Origin: Consotaella aegiceratis
Lineage (GTDB): Bacteria > Pseudomonadota > Alphaproteobacteria > Rhizobiales > Rhizobiaceae
Direction of reading: 5' to 3'
Length of the DNA: 64,000 nt
Assembly (NCBI RefSeq): GCF_036541425.1
Contig: NZ_JAZHFT010000001.1
Location: 248,001 to 312,000, forward strand
The notes beneath the pieces were generated by a model. It was not told the origin of the DNA. It did not search any database and was given only the letters and a program-made list of their open reading frames with translations. Made by a program: the position numbers and the translations under genes. This document shows, one piece after another, positions 19,263 to 28,231 of the stretch (within the stretch, counting starts at the first letter, position 1; each line of letters begins with the position of its first letter).

Positions 19263-20023
19263 GCGGCACTTCCTGCCTGTCCGAACAGCGGTACGATGCC
19301 GCGCGCGACGCGGCTGTCGGGTCCGTCGGTGCACTCGACGATGCGCACGGGAAGACCGTAGAGGCGAGTGATGTTGGCCTCCGTGATCGTCTCCTCGACC
19401 GGACCCAGGAGCCGATCGCGCTCCCCGAACATCAGCAGGGCGTCGTCGGCGACCGTCGCCGCGTGCTGCGGCAGGTGGGTGGTAAAGACGATTGCATGCT
19501 CGCGATCCGCCCGCAGCTTATCCACGACGGCGAGAAAACGATCCTGGTTGCGCAGATCGAGAGCCGAGGCCGGTTCATCGAGCACCAGCGTCGAGGCGCC
19601 GGTGGCGATGGCGCGGGCCAGCAGGACCAGCTGACGCTCCCCGCCGGACAGGCGGTCGAAGGCGTTGTCGGCGAAGCGCTGCATGCCGACACGGGCGAGC
19701 GCCTCGTCGGCGGCCGCCATGTCGGTCCGGGTGGGCGCGGCAAACAGGCCGCGCCGCGCCACCCGTCCGGTGGCGACCACCTGGCGGACGGCATAACCGA
19801 TCTCGCGGGTCGCAGTCTGCGGAACATAGCCGATCACCGGCGGCGCGAGGCGGCGGCCTTCCGTCAGCGGCTGAAACCCCATGATCGCACGCAACAGCGT
19901 GGTCTTGCCGCGGCCGTTGGGGCCGAGGATCGCGAGGCAGCGACCCACGGGCGCTTCGAGATCGAGAGCACGGAAGATCCAGCGCGAGCCGAAGCGCACG
20001 CCGGCACCTTGAAGTTCGATCAT
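19259..20023 (-). CDS. iron-siderophore-type ABC transporter ATP-binding protein (FecE/FepC family)
   Basis: 254 residues. Walker A is GPNGRGKTT (near residue 34), the ABC signature is LSGGERQLV and Walker B is TLVLDEP. The signature and length match the ATPases of iron-complex, haem and vitamin B12 importers. It drives the permease encoded directly upstream; starts and stops overlap by 4 bp. AGGAGG precedes ATG 20023. Substrate cannot be told from the ATPase, but the upstream operator supports iron. Confidence 0.94.
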   Translation of the reverse strand: MIELQGAGVRFGSRWIFRALDLEAPVGRCLAILGPNGRGKTTLLRAIMGFQPLTEGRRLAPPVIGYVPQTATREIGYAVRQVVATGRVARRGLFAAPTRTDMAAADEALARVGMQRFADNAFDRLSGGERQLVLLARAIATGASTLVLDEPASALDLRNQDRFLAVVDKLRADREHAIVFTTHLPQHAATVADDALLMFGERDRLLGPVEETITEANITRLYGLPVRIVECTDGPDSRVARGIVPLFGQAGSAA

Positions 20024-21087
20024 CGCCCCTCCTTCAGCCGCCAGGCGCGGCGCAACAGGATGGCGAAGACCGGCGCCCCGACGATCGCGGTGAGCACGCT
20101 GAGCGGAATCTCGGCGGCGGTGGCGGTGCGCGCCAGCGTGTCGATGGCGACGAGATAGGCGCCGCCCAATAGCGCCGAGGCCGGGATCAGCACGCGATGG
20201 TCCTCGCCCACCAGCAGGCGGGCGGCATGCGGCACCACCAACCCGACCCAGCCGACCACGCCGGCGACCGCCACCACGGCCCCGGTGGTCAGCGCGACGA
20301 GGACGAAGAAGATCCAGCGATCGCGCTCCACCTTCACACCGAAGGAGCGCGCTTCGTCGTCGCCCAGCGACAGCACGTTGACGCGAAAGCGCAGGACGAA
20401 CAGACCGAGGCTGCCGATGAGCACCGGCGGGACGGCAAGCAGAGCCTTGCCCCAGGTGGCGGAGGCGAACGAGCCCATCAGCCAGCCGACGATGGCGGGC
20501 AGGGAGGAGTCCGGATCGGCGACGAACTGCAGCAGCGAGACGAGCGCCGAGAACAGCGCGCCGACGATGATGCCCGCCAGCACGATCGTCGCCGTCTCGG
20601 TGCGCCCGTCGATCCGCGCGATCAGCCCGACGGAGACGAGCGCGACGATGCCGAAGGCGAACGCCGATCCGACCAGGAGGCCGCCCGAAACCCCAAACAG
20701 AATGGCGGCCGCGCCGCCGAAGGCCGCGCCGCTCGAAATGCCGAGGATCTGTGGCGAGACCAATGGATTGCGAAAGATGCCCTGGAGCGCCGCACCGCAG
20801 GCCGCGAGCCCGGCTCCCGAGAGCGCCGCGAGCAGAATGCGCGGCGCGCGCACCAGAAGGACCACGCGCTCGTCGAGAACGGCCCAGGTTGGCTCGATCG
20901 GCAGGATGGACTGGAAAAGGATGCCGCCGACCGTTCCGAGCGGAATGGAAAGGCGGCCCAGTCCGAGGCTGACGAGCATGGCCGCGAGCAGCAGGACGGC
21001 GAAGCCGGTCAGCCACAGGGCGCCGGCGACGGGTGTCCGGATTCGCTCTGCCGAGGCGTTTGCGACCATCTCCGCCATTCGTGCCAC
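20020..21087 (-). CDS. iron-siderophore-type ABC transporter permease (FecCD family)
   Basis: 355 residues with about ten hydrophobic helices, the usual architecture for FecCD permeases. Family signatures include RAPRILLAALSGAGLAACGA, then IFRNPLVSPQILGISSGAA, and VGWVGLVVPHAARLL in the ATPase-coupling loop. The start drawn is GTG 21087; ATG 21078 is equally possible. A single permease gene is present, so the channel is probably a homodimer, as in BtuC-type systems. Confidence 0.95.
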   Translation of the reverse strand: MARMAEMVANASAERIRTPVAGALWLTGFAVLLLAAMLVSLGLGRLSIPLGTVGGILFQSILPIEPTWAVLDERVVLLVRAPRILLAALSGAGLAACGAALQGIFRNPLVSPQILGISSGAAFGGAAAILFGVSGGLLVGSAFAFGIVALVSVGLIARIDGRTETATIVLAGIIVGALFSALVSLLQFVADPDSSLPAIVGWLMGSFASATWGKALLAVPPVLIGSLGLFVLRFRVNVLSLGDDEARSFGVKVERDRWIFFVLVALTTGAVVAVAGVVGWVGLVVPHAARLLVGEDHRVLIPASALLGGAYLVAIDTLARTATAAEIPLSVLTAIVGAPVFAILLRRAWRLKEGR

Positions 21088-21093
21088 CCGACC

Positions 21094-22176
21094 CTATTCG
21101 GCTGCGAAACGATCGTAGTTCGCGCCGTCGCCGTTCATGTCCAGGCGCAGGATCGCGTCGATCTGGTCCGGCGTCGGAGTCTGCCCGTAGAGCGTCCGGT
21201 ACCACTCGACGATCTGCCCACGGATGTCGAAATCGACACGGTCCGGGTGCAGCAGGTCGGCCAGCCACTGCCAGGTCAGCGGCGATTCCTGGCTCGGCGG
21301 GTCCCAGCGATAGCCGCCGATCGGCATCTTGTAGACGCGCCTGTCGACGGCCGCGTTGGTCGCGCCCAGCACCGGATCGTCATAGATGCGGCTGACGTCC
21401 AGCTCGGATTCAAAGCCGTTGAGCAGGATGACGTCGGGATTCCAGGCGGCGATCTGTTCGGCGTTGACCGGCTTAAGGCCGTCGATCTCGGCCGCCGCGT
21501 TCCGGCCCCCGGCCAGATTGATGTAGTAGTCGTTGTAGGTGCCGGTTCCCGCAACCCGCAGCTCGGTTTCGGCGCGCAGGAGATAGAGGACGCTCGGACG
21601 CTCGGCGTCCGGCAGATCCTTCAGGCCCGCCTCGATCTTCGCGGCCGTCTCGTCGCGCCAGCCGATGATGGCGTCGACCTTTTCCGGCTTGCCGATCAGT
21701 GTGCCGAGCAAGGTGATGATGGCGCGCGCCTTCTCTTCGTCGCCATAGAGGATGAGTGCGGTTTCCAGACCGGCATTGGTCAGCGGCGCGACGATGTCGT
21801 CGCCCTGCGAGCCCCATTGCACGACCAGGTCGGGATCGAGCGCCGCGATTGCCTCGACATTCGGCGCGAACCCGCTGTTGCCTGCGATGATGTCGCTGGG
21901 GATGTCGCGAGCGCCGGGGAAGAATTCGCCGAGGATCGCCTCCTCGATCGCCGACTTGGCGAGCGGATGCATGCCGACCAGCCGGTCCGTGCCACCGTCG
22001 AGCGCGATCACCGTGGAGGTCGAAGGGATCGGGATGACGACGGCCCGTTCGGCCGGCTGGTCGAGCTCGACCGTCCGACCGGTCTGGTCGGTGACGGAAA
22101 TGGAATCGGCCTGCGCGGCCAAGGTGGAGGCCAGAAGCGCGGCGGACAGAAGCGCAACGCGCGTGGGCTGGGGCAT
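21094..22176 (-). CDS. iron-siderophore-type ABC transporter substrate-binding protein
   Basis: 360-residue periplasmic protein of the FecB/BtuF type. A signal peptide covers about residues 1-23 (hydrophobic core ALLSAALLASTLAAQA, cut before DSISV). It then shows TDQTGRTVELDQPAERAVVI, the usual opening of this family, and later ALDPDLVVQWGSQ. It is the first gene of a five- or six-gene minus-strand operon: binding protein, permease, ATPase, two amidotransferase-like proteins and perhaps the HNH gene. GGAG precedes ATG 22176. A RirA-type operator 40 bp upstream supports an iron-siderophore substrate. Confidence 0.93.
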   Translation of the reverse strand: MPQPTRVALLSAALLASTLAAQADSISVTDQTGRTVELDQPAERAVVIPIPSTSTVIALDGGTDRLVGMHPLAKSAIEEAILGEFFPGARDIPSDIIAGNSGFAPNVEAIAALDPDLVVQWGSQGDDIVAPLTNAGLETALILYGDEEKARAIITLLGTLIGKPEKVDAIIGWRDETAAKIEAGLKDLPDAERPSVLYLLRAETELRVAGTGTYNDYYINLAGGRNAAAEIDGLKPVNAEQIAAWNPDVILLNGFESELDVSRIYDDPVLGATNAAVDRRVYKMPIGGYRWDPPSQESPLTWQWLADLLHPDRVDFDIRGQIVEWYRTLYGQTPTPDQIDAILRLDMNGDGANYDRFAAE

Positions 22177-22215
22177 CGACAGGTCTCCGGCTGGGCCTGC
22201 ATATGGCCCTCGCAG

Positions 22216-22261
22216 TTAATATGAGTACACTACTCATATTAAAAGGCCGGCTTCGAATCAA
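22216..22261 (-). promoter_or_regulatory. iron-responsive (RirA-type IRO) operator overlapping the promoter
   Basis: A perfect palindrome with 12-bp arms, TTAATATGAGTA at 22216-22227 and its complement at 22231-22242, is split by CAC. It contains TGA-N9-TCA, the IRO motif bound by RirA in Rhizobiales. On the minus strand a promoter reads TTGATT (22261-22256), 17 bp, TATGAG (22238-22233), so the -10 lies within the palindrome. Repression of the importer operon under iron-replete conditions is the natural reading. Confidence 0.8.
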
Positions 22262-22326
22262 TGGGGCTGCGAAACTTCCAGCGTCTGGGCGACGGCCCTG
22301 CCCTTGGCGTGCGGCCAGCCGGCTGC

Positions 22327-22347
22327 AGAGAGAGAGAGAGAGAGAGA
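22327..22347. repeat. AG dinucleotide microsatellite
   Basis: Ten and a half perfect AG repeats lie in the non-coding region 151 bp upstream of the iron-transport start codon and about 66 bp upstream of its -35 box. Such tracts can change length by slippage. The rest of the 22177-22516 gap outside the operator and this tract shows no gene. Confidence 0.95.
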
Positions 22348-22516
22348 CCGAACTACGACATCGGCCGCATCTGGAAGGCGATTGAGATCGACCCCCAGTC
22401 CGAAGTGACGTCTCGTTTGTCGCAAAACGCCGGCTAATCATCATCCGGCCGGCAACCAGACCGCTATCGAACAAGCGAGACTGGTGACGGAGATCCGATG
22501 CTCCGCACGGGACACT

Positions 22517-23479
22517 TCAGGCCAGGGCGTCCATCATCATACGCCGCAAACCCGCGAGATCCGCCTTCTTGACGACGCGGGCGTTGGCGGTCCCGGCCGG
22601 CGCCAGATCCGGGTCGGCCTCGTCCGGATCGGGCAGACGCGCCGAGGAGACGCTGGAATAGCCGCGCGTCAGATCTCCGCGCGTCTCGATGTCGACCACC
22701 GCGGCCTCGCTGGCGAGGATCAGGCTTTCGTCGATAGCGCAGGCGCAGGTCAGCGTGTCGGGATGGACCGTGCCCGCGTCCTGGTAGCGCGCCCGACTGA
22801 AGGCCACCGCCTGGCTGTTGACCTGGTGAAAGAAGGCGGAGCGTCGGGTCCCCAGTGCCTCGATCGCCGCGAGATCGGCCTCCGACAGATAGGAGTCGCG
22901 CAGTGACAGGGTCCAGGTCACCAGCGTGATGGCGAAACCCGCGCCGAACACGATCTTCGCCGCCTCGGGATCGACGTAGAAGTTGAATTCGGCGGCCGGC
23001 GTGACGTTGCCCATGGCATTGTCGGTCCCGCCCATGATCCAAAGATGCTTCACGGCCCGCCCGAAGCCCGGCTCCTTGGTGACGGCGGCCGCGATGTTGG
23101 TGAGCGGCGCCTGCGCCACGATGGCGATCTCGCCGGGGCTGGCCATCACCGTGTCCACCAGCGCGTCGACGGCATGCGCCGGCTCCGGTCGCTGCGGCGC
23201 CGGCGGATAGTGGGCGCCGCTCATGCCGTCGTCGCCGAACACGTAGGGCGCGTGGATGGGCTTGCGCAGAAGCGGCCGGCGGCATCCCGCGTAGACCGGC
23301 ACCCGCGCCGGCAGATCGCAGACCGCCAGCGTCGCGAGCGCGTTTTCCACCTGCTGGTCGAAATCGATGTTGCCGGTGCAGATGGTCAGCGCTTCCAGCG
23401 TTACCGCCGGATGGCGCGCCGCCAGCATGATCGAGAAGCAGTCGTCGCCGGCGGTGTCGGTATCGATGATCAGGCGCAT
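22517..23479 (-). CDS. inosine/uridine-preferring nucleoside hydrolase family protein
   Basis: 320 residues. Predicted to cleave the N-glycosidic bond of a ribonucleoside. The calcium-binding N-terminal motif reads DTDTAGDD instead of the usual DxDPGxDD: the Asp ligands are kept, while Pro-Gly is Thr-Ala. The later LWIMGGTDNAMGNVTPAAEFNFYVDPEAA, abbreviated here as IMGG...AEFNFYVDPEAA, is typical of the family. ATG 23479 is chosen because the motif starts five residues in; an earlier in-frame ATG at 23509 is less likely. It lies 88 bp downstream of the LacI-type regulator on the same strand. Confidence 0.9.
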   Translation of the reverse strand: MRLIIDTDTAGDDCFSIMLAARHPAVTLEALTICTGNIDFDQQVENALATLAVCDLPARVPVYAGCRRPLLRKPIHAPYVFGDDGMSGAHYPPAPQRPEPAHAVDALVDTVMASPGEIAIVAQAPLTNIAAAVTKEPGFGRAVKHLWIMGGTDNAMGNVTPAAEFNFYVDPEAAKIVFGAGFAITLVTWTLSLRDSYLSEADLAAIEALGTRRSAFFHQVNSQAVAFSRARYQDAGTVHPDTLTCACAIDESLILASEAAVVDIETRGDLTRGYSSVSSARLPDPDEADPDLAPAGTANARVVKKADLAGLRRMMMDALA

Positions 23480-23567
23480 GGATGGTCCAGGTGTCGGGTT
23501 TCGCCACAATCGGCATGAAGACGGCCGCCTTGCAAGGCCTGCGCGAGGGAACCAAGGCCCCGCCCTT

Positions 23568-24722
23568 TCAGGCCTCGTGTCGGCCGCGGATGGGAGCGGC
23601 AGTCGAGCCGCGAACGATCAGCTGGATCGGCACGGTGGCCGAGGGCGGAGCCGACGCCGGACTGACGATCATCTCAAGCAGCATCTTCACGGCCGTGCGG
23701 CCCATCTGGGTCAGCGGCTGGCGGATCGTCGTCAGACCGGGCCGAAGCTGGCCGACTAGCGGAATGTCGTCGAACCCGACGATCGAGATATCGCGCGGCA
23801 CGTCCAGGCCCGCGTCATGAATGGCGGTGATGGCTCCGAGCGCGCTGATATCGTTGGCGGCGAAGATCGCCGTCGGCCTGTCGCGGAGCGCCAGAAGACG
23901 ATTGGCGGCGTCGAACCCGGACTTCTGCAGGTAGTCGCCTTCGACGATCAGCGTCGGATCGATCGGCAGGCCGTGCGCGGCCAGCGTGTCACGGTAGGCG
24001 CGAAGCCGCTCGCGCGCCGAGGCCAGCCGATGAGCGCCGGTGATGAAGCCGATCCGTCGATGACCGAGCTCGATCAGATGGCGCATCGCCAGGCAGCCGC
24101 CCTGATAGCTGTCGGCGGAGATCGACGGAAAGGTGGTCTCGTCGCTGCCCCGCTCGACGGAGACGACCGGGACGCGAGCCCGTTCGAGCGCCGTCAGATA
24201 GTCGGCCTCATAAGGCAGGACCGCGATCACGCCGTCGACCATCTGGTGCAGGAGATCGAGCACCTTGCCGGGCGGCACGCGGGTCGGCGCGGGCAGCGAA
24301 TAGACCAGCATGTCCTGCCCCCCGCCGCGGACGGCGCTGCCGATCGCCATCACCAGGTCGCCGACGAAGGGCGTGTGCAGTTCCGCGATCACCCCGATGA
24401 TGCCACTGCCGCCACCGTTGCGCGCCGTCGAGAGCTTCTGGGCGACGCGGTTGACGACATAGCCCATCTCGTCGGCGATGCGCAGGATGTCCTCGCGCAT
24501 CTGCCGCGAGACGCCCGGCCGGTTGTTGATCGCCCGCGACGCCGTCATGCGCGACACGCCGGCGACGCGCGCGACCTCGGCGAGCGTCAGCGCGGCCCGG
24601 CGAGCCGGGGGGGCGCCGTCATCCATCGGACCGGCGTGGCCGGGCTCGTGGCCGGGGTCGGACGAGGCGGCTTCCGTCCCGAGGCTGTCGGGATCCGGCC
24701 GGGTGGGTCGGACATCGGTCAT
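23568..24722 (-). CDS. LacI-family transcriptional regulator
   Basis: 384 residues. After an unusual acidic, disordered N-terminal tail of about 43 residues, the helix-turn-helix reads LTLAEVARVAGVSRMTASRA, followed by INNRPGVS and the hinge region. The rest is a periplasmic-binding-protein-like ligand domain (GIIGVIAELHTPFVG, then VGFDDIPLVGQLRPGLTTI). ATG 24626 is a possible later start that would remove most of the tail. It diverges from the sugar ABC operon and probably represses it through the palindrome at 25044-25059. Confidence 0.94.
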   Translation of the reverse strand: MTDVRPTRPDPDSLGTEAASSDPGHEPGHAGPMDDGAPPARRAALTLAEVARVAGVSRMTASRAINNRPGVSRQMREDILRIADEMGYVVNRVAQKLSTARNGGGSGIIGVIAELHTPFVGDLVMAIGSAVRGGGQDMLVYSLPAPTRVPPGKVLDLLHQMVDGVIAVLPYEADYLTALERARVPVVSVERGSDETTFPSISADSYQGGCLAMRHLIELGHRRIGFITGAHRLASARERLRAYRDTLAAHGLPIDPTLIVEGDYLQKSGFDAANRLLALRDRPTAIFAANDISALGAITAIHDAGLDVPRDISIVGFDDIPLVGQLRPGLTTIRQPLTQMGRTAVKMLLEMIVSPASAPPSATVPIQLIVRGSTAAPIRGRHEA

Positions 24723-25107
24723 CGAACGGTCTCGCAGCTCATCTGAAACTCGGCAACGGTGGCTTTTGCGACAGGTCCACCGGGCTCTCCTCTAGCACGC
24801 CCCCCTCCTCTCTCGGCCAGACATCCCTTGGCGGGGGCTTCATCGACGCCCAGCGGCGCAAAGCCGCAGGCCGGCCATAGGGAGGACCGCCGCAGGCCGG
24901 CCGATCCGGTCGCCGCCTGGAAGCGAACCGTCAGCTTTGCACGGATTCTTTCCCTCATGCCAATGCGAACGTGCGGTCCTGCCCTTTCGTCCACCGCATC
25001 CGCGCGGCCCCAGACGGATCGATACCAGATTGACAGGCCTCGAACGTTACCGGTAACGTACCTCACGTCGCTTGACGATGGGAGCAAGCGGGCAAGGGAG
25101 GCCCATT
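24723..25107. other. divergent regulatory region between the LacI regulator and the sugar ABC operon
   Basis: 385 bp with no supported gene. It contains the operator at 25044-25059 and a 14-bp direct repeat GCCGCAGGCCGGCC at 24863-24876 and 24889-24902, spaced 26 bp apart, whose meaning is unclear. An open frame across the region is a composition shadow. Confidence 0.5.
25030..25059 (+). promoter_or_regulatory. sugar ABC operon promoter with LacI-type operator
   Basis: ACGTTACC at 25044-25051 and GGTAACGT at 25052-25059 form a perfect 16-bp palindrome with a central CG, the form of LacI-family operators. TTGACA at 25030-25035 with TAACGT at 25054-25059 (18 bp) gives a plausible promoter whose -10 is inside the operator. 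The first gene starts 49 bp downstream. Confidence 0.8.
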
Positions 25108-26397
25108 ATGACGACAAGACTGTTTTCCAAGGCTCGGATTCTCGGCTGCAGCGCGCTGGTGGCGGCCACGATTCCGTTCGCCGCGCAGGCGCAGGACAAG
25201 GTCATCACCTCGTGGGATCTGCAGACGAACGCCAGCGCGGCCGCCGTCATCGACGATGCCGCCGCGCGCTTCGAGGCGGCGCATCCCGGCTTCAAGGTGG
25301 ACGTGTCCCACACCCTCAACGACGCCTACAAGACCAAGCTGAAGATCGCCTTCGGCGCCAACGAACCGCCATGCGCGTTCACCTCCTGGGGCGGCGGACC
25401 GCTGCGCGAATATGTCGACGCCGGCCAGGTGGTGGACCTCACGCCCTATCTGGAGCAGCACCCGGAATTCAAGGACCGCTTCGTGCCGGCCGGCTTCTCC
25501 GCCGTCACCTTCGACGGCAAGATCTACGGCCTGCCGGCCGAGAACACCTCGGTCGCCGTGATCTTCTACAACAAGGAGATCTTCGACGAATACGGCCTGA
25601 CGCCGCCCAAGACCTGGGACGAGCTGATGCATGTCGTCGACGTCCTGAAGGAACACGACGTTGCGCCCTTCGCGCTCGCCAACAAGAACAAGTGGCCGGG
25701 CTCGATGTTCTTCGTCTATCTGGTCGATCGCATCGGCGGGCCGGAAGCCTTCCAGGCCGCAGCCGATCCCAAGGCCGACGGCAGCTTCGAGGATCCGGCC
25801 TTCGTCGAGGCCGGCAAACGCATCCAGGATCTGGTCAATGCCGGCGCTTTCGCCCGCGGCTACAACGGTCTGGACTACGATATCGGCGGCTCGCGCCGTC
25901 TGCTCTATTCCGGCCGTGCCGCCATGGAGCTGATGGGAAGCTGGGAGCTTTCGACGATCCGCGGCGAGAATCCCGATTTCGTCGAGAAGCTCGGCTTCTT
26001 TCCCTTCCCTGCCGTCGAAGGCGGCAAGGGCGATCCCAAGAACGTCATCGGTACGGTGGGCGACAACTTCGTCTCGATCTCGGCAGCCTGCCCTTACAAG
26101 GATGCTGCGTTCGACTTGCTGATGACACTCACGGACGACACGGCGGCCCAGGGCCGTCTCGCCGACAAGCGTGTGGTGCCGCTCAAGAACATCAAGGTCG
26201 ACGACCCGTTCCTGGCCGACATCATGGGGCTGGTCGCCGAAGCCCCGAGCGTCCAGCTCTGGTACGACCAGGAACTGCCGCCCGCACTCGGCGAGGAGCA
26301 CAAGGACACCACCCAGGCACTGTTCGGCCTGTCGATGACGCCGGAGGAAGCCGCCGCCAAGATGGAAGAGGCCGCCCAGTCGGCGTCGGCCGAATAA
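25108..26397 (+). CDS. sugar ABC transporter substrate-binding protein (CUT1 family)
   Basis: 429-residue extracellular solute-binding protein, family 1. A signal peptide covers about residues 1-29, cut after AAQAQ. GKIYGLPAENTSVAVIFYNK is the typical hinge motif of CUT1 binding proteins. GGGAGG precedes ATG 25108; an earlier in-frame ATG at 25072 is rejected because the signal peptide starts at 25108. It is the first gene of an operon with two permeases, an ATPase and a GH3 glycosidase, so an oligosaccharide with beta-linked glucose or xylose is a reasonable substrate. Confidence 0.95.
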   Translation: MTTRLFSKARILGCSALVAATIPFAAQAQDKVITSWDLQTNASAAAVIDDAAARFEAAHPGFKVDVSHTLNDAYKTKLKIAFGANEPPCAFTSWGGGPLREYVDAGQVVDLTPYLEQHPEFKDRFVPAGFSAVTFDGKIYGLPAENTSVAVIFYNKEIFDEYGLTPPKTWDELMHVVDVLKEHDVAPFALANKNKWPGSMFFVYLVDRIGGPEAFQAAADPKADGSFEDPAFVEAGKRIQDLVNAGAFARGYNGLDYDIGGSRRLLYSGRAAMELMGSWELSTIRGENPDFVEKLGFFPFPAVEGGKGDPKNVIGTVGDNFVSISAACPYKDAAFDLLMTLTDDTAAQGRLADKRVVPLKNIKVDDPFLADIMGLVAEAPSVQLWYDQELPPALGEEHKDTTQALFGLSMTPEEAAAKMEEAAQSASAE

Positions 26398-26408
26398 CAC
26401 CCTTCTAC

Positions 26409-26443
26409 CCCGAACCGGCCGCGACGCGAGCGGCCGGTTCGGG
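26409..26443 (+). other. strong stem-loop after the sugar-binding protein gene
   Basis: CCCGAACCGGCCGC (26409-26422) pairs perfectly with GCGGCCGGTTCGGG (26430-26443): a 14-bp stem with a seven-base loop and no T run. It sits 11 bp past the binding-protein stop and before the permease start, the classic position for RNA stabilisation that raises binding-protein output. Confidence 0.85.
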
Positions 26444-26463
26444 CCGATGGTGGAGGAATCCCA

Positions 26464-27390
26464 TTGACCGTCGACGATGCCAGCCCGGCCGTGTCGCCGC
26501 CGAGGCGCCGCCGGATCACTGCCCAGACGATCGCGCCCGCGCTCTTTCTGGCCCCCGCGGTGATCCTGCTCGCCCTCTATCTGCTCTACCCGCTCGTCGA
26601 CAGCTTCCGGCTGTCGCTGCTCGACTGGAACGGGCTCGGCAACACCGCCCGCTTCGTCGGCCTCGACAACTGGATCGCCCTTGCGCAGGACGGCGTCTTC
26701 TGGCGGTCGGCCCGCAACAACATCCTGATGGCGGTGTTCTCGATCGTCATCCAGATGCCCATCGCCCTCGTCCTGGCGGTCGTCCTGGACGAGGCGAGCA
26801 AGGGCTCGCGGCTCTTGAAGATCCTGTATTTCCTGCCGATGCTGATGTCGAGCGTCGCTCTCGGCGTGCTGTTCAAGAACTTCTACGATCCCAATTTCGG
26901 CGCTTTGAACGGCATCCTCGATGCCTTCGGCCTCTACGACTGGACTCAGGACTGGCTCGGCGACCCGGACCTGGCGCTGGCCTCGGTGATCGCCGTCGTC
27001 TGCTGGCAGTTCATCCCCTTCTACATGGTCCTCTTCCTGGCCGGCCTTGCCTCCTTCCCGCGCGAGCTGACCGAAGCGGCGCGGCTCGATGGCGCCAGCG
27101 AGGTGACGATCTTCTGGAAGATCAAGCTGCCGCATCTACGCGGCACGTTTCGCACCGCCGTGCTGCTCTCCATCATCGGCTCGCTACGCTATTTCGACCT
27201 CATCTACGTGATGACCGGCGGCGGTCCCGACAATGCCTCCGAGGTCATGGCCACCTACATGTACCGCACCGTCTTCAGCTCGTTCCGGCTCGGCTACGGG
27301 AGCACCATCGCCTCGGCCATGTTCATCATCGTGACGCTCATCGCGGCGGTGTCGCTGCGGATGTCGCGGCGTTTCGAGACCCAGGTGTAA
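26464..27390 (+). CDS. sugar ABC transporter permease (MalF-like)
   Basis: 308 residues with six predicted helices. The ATPase-contact EAA loop reads ELTEAARLDGASEVTIFWKI. The start is TTG at 26464, preceded by GGAGG at 26453-26457; no ATG fits better. It pairs with the MalG-like permease four bases downstream. Confidence 0.94.
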   Translation: MTVDDASPAVSPPRRRRITAQTIAPALFLAPAVILLALYLLYPLVDSFRLSLLDWNGLGNTARFVGLDNWIALAQDGVFWRSARNNILMAVFSIVIQMPIALVLAVVLDEASKGSRLLKILYFLPMLMSSVALGVLFKNFYDPNFGALNGILDAFGLYDWTQDWLGDPDLALASVIAVVCWQFIPFYMVLFLAGLASFPRELTEAARLDGASEVTIFWKIKLPHLRGTFRTAVLLSIIGSLRYFDLIYVMTGGGPDNASEVMATYMYRTVFSSFRLGYGSTIASAMFIIVTLIAAVSLRMSRRFETQV

Positions 27391-27394
27391 CGGC

Positions 27395-28228
<834 letters not shown>

Positions 28229-28231
28229 AGT

